64,000 nucleotides of DNA from the NCBI RefSeq assembly GCF_000422845.1, contig NZ_AUGV01000007.1, forward strand, positions 124,001-188,000, written 5' to 3'. A model generated the notes under the pieces. The model was not told the origin of the DNA. It ran no database searches and worked only from the letters and a program-made list of their open reading frames with translations. The DNA comes from Oceanobacter kriegii DSM 6294. GTDB lineage: Bacteria > Pseudomonadota > Gammaproteobacteria > Pseudomonadales > Oceanobacteraceae. How positions within the stretch are numbered: the stretch's first letter is position 1; each line of letters starts with the position of its first letter. The translations under genes and the position numbers were made by a program. Below, one piece after another: positions 26,917 to 38,935 of this stretch.

Positions 26917-28218
26917 ATGCCTGCCCCGACTTCTTCTGTTTCCCCTACCCGCATTGCTGTAATTGGCGCAGGCCCCGCCGGCTTGATGGCCGCCGAGCAA
27001 ATCGCAAACGCCGGGCTGGCGGTGGAAGTGTTCGACGCCATGCCTTCGGTGGCCCGCAAATTTCTGCTGGCCGGTATTGGTGGCATGAACATCACTCACT
27101 CTGAAGGCTACGAGCAATTTGTTACCCGCTACGGGGCGGAGCAAGCGCAGCTGAAACCCCTGCTTGATCGTTTTACGCCAGACCAATTGCGCAATTGGAT
27201 TCATGAGCTTGGCATCGAAACCTTTGTCGGCACCTCTGGCCGGGTATTTCCCACCGACATGAAAGCGGCTCCCCTGCTGCGCGCCTGGCTAACTCGCCTA
27301 AAGCAACATGGGGTGGTTTTTCACCAGCGCCACCGTTGGACTGGCTGGGCTGACTGCAGCAACTCACAACCTGATGCGCAACCACCCGCAGATTGCAGTG
27401 ATTTGACCTGGCAGTTTGAGACCCGCGACGGCAGCCTGCAACGCCAGTTCGATGCCGTGGTGCTGGCACTTGGTGGCGCCAGCTGGAAACGTTTGGGCTC
27501 AGACGGCGCCTGGCGGCCCTGGTTGGATGCCAGCGGCATCAACAGCAAGCCTCTGGTCGCTGCCAACTGTGGTTTCGAGGTTAACTGGAGTGATTATCTG
27601 AAGAAGAATTTTGCCGGCGCACCACTGAAACAAGTAGCGTTAAGCGTGCGCGGCCCTGATGGTAAGACCGTCAAACGCACCGGCGAATTTATCATTAGCG
27701 AATACGGCATTGAGGGCAGCCTGGTCTACGCGCTGAGCCGTCCGATACGGGAACAACTGATGGCGGGCAATGACCCACACCTGTGTCTCGACTGGCTACC
27801 GAATCTGTCGATGGATGAACTGCAAAAGAAACTTAGCCAACCACGGGGCAAGCTATCGTTCAGCAACTGGCTGCGAAAAAAACTCAAACTGCCAGCCATT
27901 GCCAACACCCTGTTGCGCGACTGTGTTGAAAAATTCGATCCCAACAACTTCCAGCAGCTGGCCCAAGCACTCAAAGCCATGCCAATACAGCCGACCTCAA
28001 CCCGCCCGGTAGACGAAGCCATTTCTTCAGCCGGAGGTTTGTGCTGGGATGAAGTGAACGAACAACTGATGCTCAAGCAGCTGCCAGGTGTATTTGTCGC
28101 TGGGGAAATGATCGACTGGGAAGCGCCCACCGGAGGCTATTTGCTGACAGCCTGCTTCGCCACCGGCAAAGCCGCTGGACTGGGCGTTGTTGAACAAAGC
28201 AAAGCGACTTTGGGTTGA
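26917..28218 (+). CDS. BaiN/HI0933-like flavoprotein (TIGR03862-type)
   Basis: 433 residues, FAD-binding. GAGPAGLMAAEQIANAG is the N-terminal dinucleotide fold; GGMNITHSE and the C-terminal PTGGYLLTACFATGKAAG are hallmarks of the HI0933 family, and the overall form fits the PP_4765-type subgroup. A flavin oxidoreductase of unassigned substrate. Single gene, divergent from the ars operon. Confidence 0.85.
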   Translation: MPAPTSSVSPTRIAVIGAGPAGLMAAEQIANAGLAVEVFDAMPSVARKFLLAGIGGMNITHSEGYEQFVTRYGAEQAQLKPLLDRFTPDQLRNWIHELGIETFVGTSGRVFPTDMKAAPLLRAWLTRLKQHGVVFHQRHRWTGWADCSNSQPDAQPPADCSDLTWQFETRDGSLQRQFDAVVLALGGASWKRLGSDGAWRPWLDASGINSKPLVAANCGFEVNWSDYLKKNFAGAPLKQVALSVRGPDGKTVKRTGEFIISEYGIEGSLVYALSRPIREQLMAGNDPHLCLDWLPNLSMDELQKKLSQPRGKLSFSNWLRKKLKLPAIANTLLRDCVEKFDPNNFQQLAQALKAMPIQPTSTRPVDEAISSAGGLCWDEVNEQLMLKQLPGVFVAGEMIDWEAPTGGYLLTACFATGKAAGLGVVEQSKATLG

Positions 28219-28240
28219 TTTATACGGTTTTAGCAGGCAC

Positions 28241-28265
28241 AAAAAAGCCGTCCACTTGGACGGCT
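28241..28265. terminator. Bidirectional terminator
   Basis: AGCCGTCC / GGACGGCT with a 4-base loop; six T on the leftward transcript. It serves the zinc-ribbon gene and the flavoprotein gene. The 23 bases from 28228 are identical to those at 31167, so both terminators share their tail. Confidence 0.8.
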
Positions 28266-28292
28266 ATTTCGGCAAACTGATAACTGACTGAA

Positions 28293-28622
28293 TCAGACCG
28301 TCGCGCCGCAATACAGGCAGCGAACGTGGCGCATGGCGAGAACCCTGGAGCAATCCTGACACGTCTTTGTTTGCTCCAGCTTGCCATCCAATTTGCCATC
28401 ACGAAGATCAATTTCACGAATTTTAGCTTCCAGCATCGATTGGTCAAAACCGATTTCCGCCAACAACTCACACATCGCCTTGGACACCAGAGACAGATGG
28501 TCAATCTGGTCTCTCATTGCCCTGATATCGATCTCGTTATTAACGGCCTTTCCCTTTGCCTCGCCGCTCAGCCTTTCAGATTCACTGATACGGAAGTTCT
28601 GGAAAATATCAAAAACGTCCAT
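28293..28622 (-). CDS. Small zinc-ribbon protein, unknown function
   Basis: 109 residues from ATG 28622 (AAGGAA upstream). The first 80 residues are acidic and helical (MDVFDIFQNFRISESE...). The C-terminus carries CQDC-x10-CLYC, a two-knuckle zinc ribbon. I do not recognise a family. It follows the next gene upstream by 25 bases and is probably co-transcribed with it. Confidence 0.75.
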   Translation of the reverse strand: MDVFDIFQNFRISESERLSGEAKGKAVNNEIDIRAMRDQIDHLSLVSKAMCELLAEIGFDQSMLEAKIREIDLRDGKLDGKLEQTKTCQDCSRVLAMRHVRCLYCGATV

Positions 28623-28647
28623 TAGCGGCAGTTCCTTCTTTGAAAAA

Positions 28648-29022
28648 TCAGTGATCGTGGCCACAGCCTTCGTGGTGATCACAGTCATCAAAGTCGATGG
28701 CCATGAACAGCTGGCTGTTCGGGTAGTCTGCCGGATAGGCCATGAAGTACGCGGTGTTCTCTTCCACTGGCCACCAGCAAGAAGCGCTGCGTGGCACATC
28801 GGCGTATTCGATACGTTCGATGCAATAGTGCAGATTCAGGCCTTCCGCTTCCGGAAACGCCTTGAAGAAATCGGCCGGGAAACCGTCAACAGCGGTGTCG
28901 ACCTTGTTTTCTTCAGCCAGTGATTTCAGTTTGCCTTCCCATTCTTTGTCCTGAATACACTCGACAAAGAAATCAGCGATAAAACGAGTGTGGTGCTTTT
29001 TGGTGATACGGGCGTTAGCCAT
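28648..29022 (-). CDS. Conserved hypothetical protein with a His-rich C-terminus
   Basis: 124 residues, soluble and acidic. The last residues (DDCDHHEGCGHDH) look like a metal-binding tail. The body has Trp-Trp and CIERIEY motifs that I cannot assign. It precedes the zinc-ribbon gene, so both may handle or sense zinc; that is inference. Confidence 0.7.
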   Translation of the reverse strand: MANARITKKHHTRFIADFFVECIQDKEWEGKLKSLAEENKVDTAVDGFPADFFKAFPEAEGLNLHYCIERIEYADVPRSASCWWPVEENTAYFMAYPADYPNSQLFMAIDFDDCDHHEGCGHDH

Positions 29023-29053
29023 TATGTATTCCTGTAATTTTCAAAGATTGGGA

Positions 29054-29725
29054 TTACCACGGCAGTTGCTGGCCATTGGAGTGCCAGAAACCACCGGTGT
29101 TTTCCAATGTCAGCTCATCAATTCGAGCGATCAAGCCACTGGCTGCCTGCTGCGGTGAAATATCACCCGCGAAGTTAACCATACGGGTTTGCACAAACCC
29201 CGGATGTAACTGCGCCACTGCGATACCGCGTGGCTTGAGGTCTACCGCCAGGCTTTTGCCAATGGCGTTGAGAGCAGCCTTGGAAGCACGATAGCCATAG
29301 TAACTGCCAGAGCCGTTATCTTCCATCGATCCCATACGACTGGTGATGTTAGCGACCTTGCCGCCTTCCGCCATCAAAGGCAGCAGCGCATGAGTCACAC
29401 ACAAGGGCGCCAGAGCGTTAACTTCAAACTGCTCACGAATCTGGTCGAAGTCCATGTCGTCGAGGGTTTCGTTTTTGAAGATACCAGCGTTGTTGATCAG
29501 GATGTCCAATGGTGCATCCAACAGCTGGGCTGCAATCGCCTGCAAGGCAGCAACAGACTCTTCGCTGGTCACATCAATGCCTGAAATGGTGGCATCTGCC
29601 AGTTCGTCCAGCTCATCAGAAGATTCCCGACAAGCCGCAAACACCTGATAACCCCGTTCGCTGTAGGCCCGGGCCAGCTCCAAACCGATGCCGCGATTGG
29701 CACCCGTAATCAGTACGGTAGGCAT
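29054..29725 (-). CDS. Short-chain dehydrogenase/reductase
   Basis: 223 residues from ATG 29725 (GGAG upstream). The cofactor motif GANRGIG, the NNAGIF motif, catalytic Ser region ITSRMGS and YRASK (Tyr-x3-Lys) are all present. NAD(P)-dependent cytoplasmic enzyme, related to C-factor/carbonyl-reductase-type SDRs; substrate unknown. Confidence 0.88.
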   Translation of the reverse strand: MPTVLITGANRGIGLELARAYSERGYQVFAACRESSDELDELADATISGIDVTSEESVAALQAIAAQLLDAPLDILINNAGIFKNETLDDMDFDQIREQFEVNALAPLCVTHALLPLMAEGGKVANITSRMGSMEDNGSGSYYGYRASKAALNAIGKSLAVDLKPRGIAVAQLHPGFVQTRMVNFAGDISPQQAASGLIARIDELTLENTGGFWHSNGQQLPW

Positions 29726-29819
29726 AATATGCTCCATTGCAAATTCGCTGGCCATACTAGCGGAGTCAATGACTCCCCTGCAACGCCAGGGCCCATCCAC
29801 ATGAGGCCTAGAAACGAAT

Positions 29820-29843
29820 AAACCGCCCGAAGGCGGTTTATTG
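29820..29843. terminator. Hairpin with CGAA/TTCG loop after the desaturase
   Basis: Ten-base-pair stem (core TAAACCGCC / GGCGGTTTA) around a tetraloop, read on the leftward strand as TTCG. It starts 10 bases after the desaturase stop. Confidence 0.65.
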
Positions 29844-29852
29844 CGAGATAAA

Positions 29853-31031
29853 TCAGGCCGGTGCCAGCTCTGAAGCCAGCATGCTCAGGCGCTTGTGTTG
29901 CATTTGCAGCTTGTACTCAATTTCTTTAAATCGGGTACGAATGGCCGCAGCCTCCCACTTGTCGGCCAGGCTTTGCTTGGTCGCAACATAGCGTTCAGCC
30001 TGCAAGTGTTTCCAATCGTTGAGCATGGTCTTGTAGTGCTCATACTCTTGTTCCAGCACGTCACTCCAGCGCTGGTGCTCTTCTTCCTGCAATTGACGAG
30101 CGGCCAGATTTTCCTTGGCCCGTTTGAATTGCATCTGAACTTTGGCACGCTGAATTTTGAAGTCTGACACGGTGCGCAGATTCGACGCCAAACCTACCCA
30201 TGAACACGCCTTGATAAACCACTTGGTCGGGTCCCAGTGATACCAGCGAATGCCGTTACGGTAGTCAGTCTGAAAAATGTGGTGGTAGTTATGGTAACCC
30301 TCACCATGAGTCAGAATGGAAAAGAACCAATTGTCACGAGCAGTGTTTTCGTCCGTGTACGGCTGGGAGCCCCATTTGTGCGCAATGGAGTTAATAAAGA
30401 AAGTCACGTGATGGGTACTCACCATGCGCAGCAAGCCGGCCAACAGCAGCATGCCCCACACATCACCGAAGATCAGACCCAGCACCACTGGCAAACCAAT
30501 GTTCATGGCAGCAACAATCCAGATGTAATATTTGGCTTGCCACATCACCACCGGATCTCTCATCAGGTTTTTGACGTTCTTGTGGTTCGTTTTGCCCGAT
30601 GGATACTGGCGCAGCATCCAGCCAATATGGGAAAACCACAAACCGCGTTTGGCCGAGTACGGGTCCTTGTCGACATCATCCACATGCTTGTGATGCACGC
30701 GGTGGCCGGAAGACCATTCCAGAATGGTGTTTTGCAACGCCGATGCACCCCACAAGGCGTACCAGACACGCAGCAACCAATGGGCTTCGTAGGCGCTGTG
30801 GGCCCACAAACGGTGGTAGCCACCGGTAATGGCCATGCCCGTCAACCAGGTGATCACCAGATAAGCGACCCAGGCGGACGTCTCGTAACCATAGGTAAAG
30901 CCATACCAGGGCACCAGCGTCAAAACGCCCAGCGTACTGGCAGAAAACATAATGGCCGGCACCCAATGAATGGGCGGCTTTTCAGATTTTGCGGCACTCT
31001 CGCCAGCGTCAGGGTTTGTGTGCTCTTTCAT
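29853..31031 (-). CDS. Acyl-CoA/fatty acid delta-9 desaturase
   Basis: Integral membrane di-iron enzyme that puts a cis double bond into acyl chains. The three histidine boxes are HRLWAH, HRVHHKH and HNYHH, and four membrane segments lie at about 25-85 and 160-205. 392 residues, of which the last 100 or so form a charged, helical coiled-coil-like tail (QRAKVQMQFKRAKENLAARQ...) beyond the catalytic core. Single gene. Useful for membrane fluidity in the cold. Confidence 0.93.
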   Translation of the reverse strand: MKEHTNPDAGESAAKSEKPPIHWVPAIMFSASTLGVLTLVPWYGFTYGYETSAWVAYLVITWLTGMAITGGYHRLWAHSAYEAHWLLRVWYALWGASALQNTILEWSSGHRVHHKHVDDVDKDPYSAKRGLWFSHIGWMLRQYPSGKTNHKNVKNLMRDPVVMWQAKYYIWIVAAMNIGLPVVLGLIFGDVWGMLLLAGLLRMVSTHHVTFFINSIAHKWGSQPYTDENTARDNWFFSILTHGEGYHNYHHIFQTDYRNGIRWYHWDPTKWFIKACSWVGLASNLRTVSDFKIQRAKVQMQFKRAKENLAARQLQEEEHQRWSDVLEQEYEHYKTMLNDWKHLQAERYVATKQSLADKWEAAAIRTRFKEIEYKLQMQHKRLSMLASELAPA

Positions 31032-31179
31032 AAATCGTCACTGTTTTTGTTTATTATCGGTTGATGGCCGTTTTACCAGCATTACTTATAAAACGATAGC
31101 AGAACCAATGATCAGCCGAGCCATCAGGCGCTAACAATACGTGGGACAGTCAGACACTTCCATGATTTTTAGCAGGCAC

Positions 31180-31203
31180 AAAAAAGCCGCGCATTGCGCG
31201 GCT
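31180..31203 (-). terminator. Terminator of the nqr operon
   Basis: Read leftward: AGCCGCGC, loop AAT, GCGCGGCT, then a T tract. It lies 30 bases after the nqrF stop. Confidence 0.85.
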
Positions 31204-31232
31204 CTTTCACTTCATATTGAAGACTTCAGGGA

Positions 31233-32456
31233 TTAACCGCCGAAGTCATCCAGCATGATGTTTTCCGGTTCAACACCCAGGCTCAGCAGCATGTTGATCA
31301 CGGATTGGTTCATGATTGGAGGCCCACACATGTAGTACTCACAATCTTCCGGCGCTTCGTGATCACGCAGGTACTGCTCGTACAGTACGTTGTGAATGAA
31401 GCCGGTCAAACCGTCCCAGTTATCTTCTGGCTGAGGGTCCGACATGGCAACGTGCCACTCGAAGTTCTCGTTTTCAGCCGCCAGTTTATCGTACTCATCC
31501 TGGTAGAACAGCTCACGCAGGGAACGTGCGCCGTACCAGAAGCTGATCTTACGGGTGGAGTTCAAACGCTTCAGCTGGTCGAAGATGTGAGAGCGCATAG
31601 GCGCCATACCCGCACCACCACCGATGAATACCATTTCGGCATCGGTGTCGCGTGCGAAGAACTCACCAAACGGACCGTATACAGTCACCTTGTCGCCCGG
31701 CTTCAGATTGAAGACGTAGGAAGACATGATGCCTGGCGGAATGTCCTTGGCACCTGGAGGCGGAGTCGCGATACGGATGTTGAACTTAACAACACCCTTC
31801 TCTTCCGGGTAGTTGGCCATGGAATACGCACGAATGGTGGTTTCCTTGTTAATGGCCTTCAGGTCGAAGAAGCCAAAGCGCTCCCAGTCACCACGGTACT
31901 CTTCCTCGATATCGAAATCAGAGTAGTTGATTTCGTATGGAGGACATTCCAGCTGCACGTAACCACCAGCACGGAAGTCTACGTTTTCGCCTTCTGGCAG
32001 AGCCAGAGTCAGCTCTTTAATGAAGGTTGCCATGTTCGGGTTGGAAACAACGGTGGTTTCCCACTTCTTAACACCAAACACTTCTTCTGGCACTTCTACT
32101 ACCATGTCCTGCTTAACAGGAGTCTGGCAGGACAGACGCCAGCCTTCACGAGCTTCACCCTTGGTGAAGTGAGAAGCTTCTGTTGGCAGCATTTCACCGC
32201 CACCATCAGTTACCTTGCACTTACACTGAGCACAGGTACCACCACCACCGCAAGCGGAGGACAGGAAGATACCGTTGGCTGCCATGGTTTGCAGCAGCTT
32301 GCCGCCAGCTTCAGTTTCAACGGTACGCTCACCGTTGATCAGGATTTTTACGTTACCAGAGCTAACCAGCTTGGCACGGGCGCCCAGAATGATGAATACC
32401 AGTGACAGTACGATCACGGTAAACATCACAACGCCGAGAATAATTTCTACGTTCAT
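31233..32456 (-). CDS. nqrF: Na+-translocating NADH:quinone reductase subunit F
   Basis: 407 residues. An N-terminal membrane helix is followed by a [2Fe-2S] domain with the Cys cluster [12 protein letters not shown] plus a later Cys (LSCQTP), then the FAD domain (RAYSMANYP) and the NADH domain ([21 protein letters not shown]). Entry point for electrons from NADH. Last of the six nqr genes. In Pseudomonas, as I recall, apbE and nqrM genes follow nqrF; here a terminator and a desaturase follow. Confidence 0.98.
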   Translation of the reverse strand: MNVEIILGVVMFTVIVLSLVFIILGARAKLVSSGNVKILINGERTVETEAGGKLLQTMAANGIFLSSACGGGGTCAQCKCKVTDGGGEMLPTEASHFTKGEAREGWRLSCQTPVKQDMVVEVPEEVFGVKKWETTVVSNPNMATFIKELTLALPEGENVDFRAGGYVQLECPPYEINYSDFDIEEEYRGDWERFGFFDLKAINKETTIRAYSMANYPEEKGVVKFNIRIATPPPGAKDIPPGIMSSYVFNLKPGDKVTVYGPFGEFFARDTDAEMVFIGGGAGMAPMRSHIFDQLKRLNSTRKISFWYGARSLRELFYQDEYDKLAAENENFEWHVAMSDPQPEDNWDGLTGFIHNVLYEQYLRDHEAPEDCEYYMCGPPIMNQSVINMLLSLGVEPENIMLDDFGG

Positions 32457-32468
32457 AATCCGCTCTCC

Positions 32469-33083
32469 TTACAGTGATACGCCAGAGAAGGACATGAAGC
32501 CCAGAGACATCAAGCCAACGGTCATAAAGGTAATACCCAGACCTTGCAGACCCGCTGGAACATCGCTGTACTTCAGCTTTTCACGAATACCGGCCAGAGC
32601 AGCAATCGCCAGGGCCCAGCCCAGACCAGCGCCCACACCGAATACCGCACTTTCACCGAAATTGTAGTCACGCTCTACCATGAACAGGGAAGCACCCATG
32701 ATGGCGCAGTTCACGGTAATCAGAGGCAGGAATACACCCAACGCGTTGTACAGAGCCGGTACGTACTTATCCAGAACCATTTCCAGAATCTGAACCATCG
32801 CCGCAATAACGCCGATGTAGGTCAGCAGACCCAGGAAGCTCAGGTCAACGGTAGCGTAGTCCGGGCTGATCCAGGTCAGCGCGCCTTCTTTCAGTAGGCC
32901 GGTGTAGATCAGGTTGTTTACCGGAGTGGTAATACCCAGTACTACGATTACCGCAACACCCAGACCAATAGCAGTCTCGATCTTCTTGGAAATCGCCAGG
33001 AAGGTACACATCCCCAGGAAGAATGCGAGGGCCATGTTTTCAACGAACACGGCCTTAATGAACAGGCTGATATAGTGTTCCAT
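32469..33083 (-). CDS. nqrE: Na+-NQR subunit E
   Basis: 204 residues, six membrane helices. Carries the conserved Cys near FLGMCTF and NCAIMG which, with NqrD, bind an iron centre in the membrane. Overlaps nqrD by one base. Confidence 0.97.
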   Translation of the reverse strand: MEHYISLFIKAVFVENMALAFFLGMCTFLAISKKIETAIGLGVAVIVVLGITTPVNNLIYTGLLKEGALTWISPDYATVDLSFLGLLTYIGVIAAMVQILEMVLDKYVPALYNALGVFLPLITVNCAIMGASLFMVERDYNFGESAVFGVGAGLGWALAIAALAGIREKLKYSDVPAGLQGLGITFMTVGLMSLGFMSFSGVSL

Positions 33084-33745
33084 CAGTGGCCTCCAGAGTG
33101 TTCAGTGTTCGGCAGAATCTTGAAGTCTGGTGCTTCAACCTGTTCTTTTTTCCAGGTACGCAGCAGCCAGATGAAACCACCAATAATGAAGAATGCAGAC
33201 GGCGGCAGCAGCAGCAGACCGTTAGCCTGATACCAGCCACCATCGGTAACCAGCGGCAGGATCTCGATACCGAACAGCTTGCCTGCACCGAACAGCTCAC
33301 GGAAGAAAGCAACAAAGATCAGCAACACAGAGTAGCCCAGACCGTTACCAATACCGTCGAAGAAGCTCAGTACCGGACCGTTCTTCATCGCAAACGCTTC
33401 CGCACGGCCCATTACGATACAGTTGGTAATAATCAGACCAACGAATACCGACAGCTGCTTGGAAATGTCATAGGCATAGGCTTTCAGGATCTGGTCAACC
33501 ACGATCACCAACGAGGCAATAATGATCATCTGTACGATGATTCGAATATTGTTCGGGATGTGGTTACGGATCAGCGCAACACCAAAGTTGGAGAACGCAG
33601 TTACCGAGGTCAGTGCCAGACACATAACCAGGGTTACGTTCATGCTGGTTGTTACCGCCAGAGCAGAACAAATACCCAGGATCTGTACAGCAATCGGGTT
33701 TTTGCTGAAAAGCGGTTCAGTTAAAACTTGCTTGATAGATGACAT
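33083..33745 (-). CDS. nqrD: Na+-NQR subunit D
   Basis: 220 residues, six membrane helices, inverted-topology partner of NqrE. Conserved Cys in LGICSALAV and in [13 protein letters not shown]. Two bases from nqrC, one-base overlap with nqrE. Confidence 0.97.
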   Translation of the reverse strand: MSSIKQVLTEPLFSKNPIAVQILGICSALAVTTSMNVTLVMCLALTSVTAFSNFGVALIRNHIPNNIRIIVQMIIIASLVIVVDQILKAYAYDISKQLSVFVGLIITNCIVMGRAEAFAMKNGPVLSFFDGIGNGLGYSVLLIFVAFFRELFGAGKLFGIEILPLVTDGGWYQANGLLLLPPSAFFIIGGFIWLLRTWKKEQVEAPDFKILPNTEHSGGH

Positions 33746-33747
33746 GA

Positions 33748-34554
33748 TCAGGCCCCCTGTCCTTTCAGATTATCCAGCAGGCCGCCAAAGCCCTTGCTGC
33801 CAACCCAGAAACGAACCAGGTTGTCAACACCACGGCTGGTCAGTGTTGCACCAGACAGGCCGTCTACCTGATATGGGTTACCAGGCTGAGCACCGCCCTT
33901 CACTACAGTAATGGCAATGTCGCCGTCTTTATCGAAGACTTCCTTGCCAACCCACTGTGCTTTCCACTTAGGATTGTCTACTTCACCACCCAGTCCTGGT
34001 GTTTCTGCATGAGAGTAGAAACCCAGACCAACGATGGTATCCATGTCGCCTTCCAGAGCCAGGAAGCCGTACAGGGTAGACCACAGACCGTAGCCGTGAA
34101 CCGGCAGGATGATCTTGTCGATGTTGTTTTCGTCACCAACGATGTAAACCGCAGCGAAATCTTCCAGACGCTTGATGCTGGCGATGTCTTCATCACCTGG
34201 CAGCGCGTTGGAGAATTCCGGCATTTTGGCCGACTTCTGCTGGTTGAAAACGCCGTACTGGTCAATCAGACCCGCAGTTTTCAGTTCCGCCATCTCGGCG
34301 TCAGTGGCAAAGCGGTTCTCTTTGACATTAACGATACGAGTGGTGATTTTGTCTTCAAACTGGGAAGCGATGGACTGTGACGCATCGTACAAGCCAGCAG
34401 CTTGCAGAACAGCGGCACGTTTGTCGTTCGCCTTGTTTTCATTCTGCTGAGGACGCAGACCTACCGCGGCGCCGGCTACGATAACCGAACACACCAGACA
34501 CAGCAGTACAGCGACCAGCAGGGTTTTTTGAATGCTGTCGTTATTAGCTGACAC
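33748..34554 (-). CDS. nqrC: Na+-NQR subunit C
   Basis: 268 residues. One N-terminal membrane helix, then a periplasmic FMN-binding domain. The [10 protein letters not shown] motif holds the Thr that carries covalent FMN, attached by ApbE. Overlaps nqrB by 11 bases. Confidence 0.97.
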   Translation of the reverse strand: MSANNDSIQKTLLVAVLLCLVCSVIVAGAAVGLRPQQNENKANDKRAAVLQAAGLYDASQSIASQFEDKITTRIVNVKENRFATDAEMAELKTAGLIDQYGVFNQQKSAKMPEFSNALPGDEDIASIKRLEDFAAVYIVGDENNIDKIILPVHGYGLWSTLYGFLALEGDMDTIVGLGFYSHAETPGLGGEVDNPKWKAQWVGKEVFDKDGDIAITVVKGGAQPGNPYQVDGLSGATLTSRGVDNLVRFWVGSKGFGGLLDNLKGQGA

Positions 34555-35755
34555 GTGCGATCCTCCGCTTGATGTTTGCCTGTACTACGAAGTGGTCGAT
34601 CAGCGGCGAGAACAGGTTGGCGAACAGAATTGCCAGCATCATGCCCTCTGGGAATGCCGGGTTGATCACACGAATCATGATCACCATAAAGCCGATCAGA
34701 GCACCGAATACGAACTTGCCCTTGTTGGTCATGGAAGCAGATACCGGATCGGTCGCCATGAAGATCATGCCGAACGCGAAACCGCCTACGACCAGGTGCC
34801 AGTACCAAGGCATCGCAAACATCGGGTTAGTGTCAGAGCCAACGGCGTTCAACAGCAGACTGGTAGCAACCATACCGCCGAAAACACCAGCAACAATGCG
34901 CCAGGAAGCAATGTTCATGGTCATCAGTACAGCACCACCAATCAGGATTGCCAGCGTGCTGGTTTCACCCATGGAGCCTTGTACAGTACCCAGGAACGCA
35001 TCCATCCACTGAACACCGCCGTCGATGATGGCTTGTACGCCACCTTCGGCTGCGTTACCCAGAGCGGTAGCACCAGTGTAACCATCAGCTGCAGTCCATA
35101 CTGCGTTACCAGACATGTTGGCCGGGTAAGCGAAGAACAGGAAGGCACGACCAGTCAGAGCCGGGTTAAGGAAGTTCTTACCGGTACCACCGAAGATTTC
35201 CTTACCAACAACCACACCGAAGGAAATACCCAGAGCAACCTGCCACAGCGGGATGCTTGGCGGCAGCGTCAGTGAGAACAGGATCGAGGTAACGAAGAAG
35301 CCTTCGTTCACTTCGTGGCGACGAATGGTGGCAAACAGCACTTCCCAGAAACCACCCACAATAAAGGTAGTGGCATACACAGGCAGGAAGTAGGCAGCAC
35401 CAAAGACAAAGTTATCCCATAGACTGGAAGCATCGTGGCCAGCACCACCCAACAGGGCGATCAGCCATTCACGCCAGCCTTCAATCGCCGTACCAGCACC
35501 GGCTGCAATGGCTTCGTTCGCCTGCAGACCAATGTTGTACATACCGAAGAACATGGCCGGGAAAGTACACAACCACACAGTGATCATGATGCGTTTCAGG
35601 TCGATGCCGTCACGCACGTGAGCTGTGTTGTTGGTTACGCTTGGCGGGGAATACAAGCCGGTATCAATGGCTTCGTACAGTGGGTACATTTTTTCCCACT
35701 TACCGCCTTTCACAAAATGTGGTTCGAGATTATCAAGAACAGTACGCAAACCCAT
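34544..35755 (-). CDS. nqrB: Na+-NQR subunit B
   Basis: 403 residues, about ten membrane helices. The Na+-channel subunit; it binds quinone and riboflavin. [10 protein letters not shown] holds the Thr for covalent FMN. Two bases after nqrA. Confidence 0.97.
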   Translation of the reverse strand: MGLRTVLDNLEPHFVKGGKWEKMYPLYEAIDTGLYSPPSVTNNTAHVRDGIDLKRIMITVWLCTFPAMFFGMYNIGLQANEAIAAGAGTAIEGWREWLIALLGGAGHDASSLWDNFVFGAAYFLPVYATTFIVGGFWEVLFATIRRHEVNEGFFVTSILFSLTLPPSIPLWQVALGISFGVVVGKEIFGGTGKNFLNPALTGRAFLFFAYPANMSGNAVWTAADGYTGATALGNAAEGGVQAIIDGGVQWMDAFLGTVQGSMGETSTLAILIGGAVLMTMNIASWRIVAGVFGGMVATSLLLNAVGSDTNPMFAMPWYWHLVVGGFAFGMIFMATDPVSASMTNKGKFVFGALIGFMVIMIRVINPAFPEGMMLAILFANLFSPLIDHFVVQANIKRRIARVS

Positions 35756-35757
35756 GA

Positions 35758-37480
<1,723 letters not shown>

Positions 37481-38935
37481 TTAACCGCGAGCCGGATAAG
37501 TCGGGTACTCAACGCCACAAAGCTGGTGTGCAATGCGGACTACCTGACGGCTGTAGCCGTACTCGTTGTCGTACCAGACATACAGGTTGACGTGCTCGCC
37601 ATTTACAATTGTTGCCTTGGCATCAACGATACCCGCATGGCTGTTGCCAACGAAATCGGTAGATACCACTTCCGGGCTGTTAACCCAGTCGATCTGACGC
37701 TGAACATCCGAGTTCAGGGACATGTTGCGCAGATAGTCGTTAACTTCTTCAACAGAAACGTCACGGGACAGATTCAGAGACAGAATCGCCATGGAAACGT
37801 TTGGAGTTGGAACACGGATGGCGTTACCGGTCAGCTTGCCTTTCAGTTCTGGCAGAGCCTTGGCTACTGCTTTGGCAGCACCAGTCTCGGTAATAACCAT
37901 GTTCAGCGGCGCAGAACGGCCACGACGGTCACCATTGTGGTAGTTGTCGATCAGGTTCTGGTCGTTGGTGTAAGAGTGAACAGTCTCAACATGACCATTC
38001 TTGATACCGTACTCATCGTTCATCACTTTCAGAACTGGAGTGATGGCGTTGGTAGTACAGGACGCCGCAGACAGGATAGTGTCAGCCGCATCGATATCGT
38101 TGTGGTTGATGCCGTATACGATGTTCTTGATGTCGCCCTTGCCAGGTGCAGTCAGCAACACCTTGGAAACACCCTTGCTCTTCAGGTGCTGGCCCAGGCC
38201 ATCTTCGTCACGCCATACGCCGGTGTTGTCAATCACCAGAGCGTTGTTAATGCCGTACTGGCTGTAGTCAATCTCGGCCGGGTTGTTGGCGTAGATGATC
38301 TTGATGTAGTTACCGTTAGCGATCAGCGCTTCGTTTTCTTCATCAATGGTCACGGTGCCACGGAAAGTGCCGTGAATGGAATCACGACGCAGCAGGCTGG
38401 CACGCTTCTCCAGATCGTTGCCTTTACCACGACGAACCACAATGGCGCGCAGGTTCAGGGCTTTACCAGCACCGGATTTTTCAACCAGGATACGAGCCAG
38501 CAGACGACCGATACGACCGAAGCCGTACAGAACTACGTCGCGGTTCTCGCCAAAGTTTTCTGGCTGGCCAACTGCATCACCCAGTTCGTCAATAACGAAC
38601 TGACGCAGCTCACGGCCTTCGCCTTGCTTGCGGAATTTAACAGCCAGACGGCCGATATCCACGTGAATGCTGTTAACGTCCAGTTCAGACAGCACCTGCA
38701 GGATCGGGAACGTATCCTGTACAGAGATTTCTTCGTTCTCGATATGACGAACAAAACGGTGCGCTTTCATGATCTCGATAACAGAGCGATTGATAATCGC
38801 ACGGCCATACAGAGAAGTGATCACGTTACGGTTACGGTACAAACCGCCAATAACAGGGATCATGGATTCAGCAATCGCTTCGCGTTCTGTCCAATCGTGC
38901 AAACAGGTGTCACGCATATCTTGGGTCACGGGCAA
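37481..38935 (-). CDS. gap: Glyceraldehyde-3-phosphate dehydrogenase, long form
   Basis: 484 residues, about 150 more than the common enzyme because of an N-terminal helical extension (about 1-125), a form known from gammaproteobacteria. The NAD fold starts at GFGRIGRLLARIL, the catalytic Cys is in SAASCTTNAITPVL, and the C-terminal WYDNEYGYSRQVV is present. Interconverts glyceraldehyde-3-phosphate and 1,3-bisphosphoglycerate. Its place between nqr and mfd matches the Pseudomonas order. Confidence 0.95.
   Translation of the reverse strand: MPVTQDMRDTCLHDWTEREAIAESMIPVIGGLYRNRNVITSLYGRAIINRSVIEIMKAHRFVRHIENEEISVQDTFPILQVLSELDVNSIHVDIGRLAVKFRKQGEGRELRQFVIDELGDAVGQPENFGENRDVVLYGFGRIGRLLARILVEKSGAGKALNLRAIVVRRGKGNDLEKRASLLRRDSIHGTFRGTVTIDEENEALIANGNYIKIIYANNPAEIDYSQYGINNALVIDNTGVWRDEDGLGQHLKSKGVSKVLLTAPGKGDIKNIVYGINHNDIDAADTILSAASCTTNAITPVLKVMNDEYGIKNGHVETVHSYTNDQNLIDNYHNGDRRGRSAPLNMVITETGAAKAVAKALPELKGKLTGNAIRVPTPNVSMAILSLNLSRDVSVEEVNDYLRNMSLNSDVQRQIDWVNSPEVVSTDFVGNSHAGIVDAKATIVNGEHVNLYVWYDNEYGYSRQVVRIAHQLCGVEYPTYPARG

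Noticed and set aside
31305-32405. 366-codon open frame opposite nqrF
   Set aside because: Shadow of nqrF; no ribosome site or family motif.
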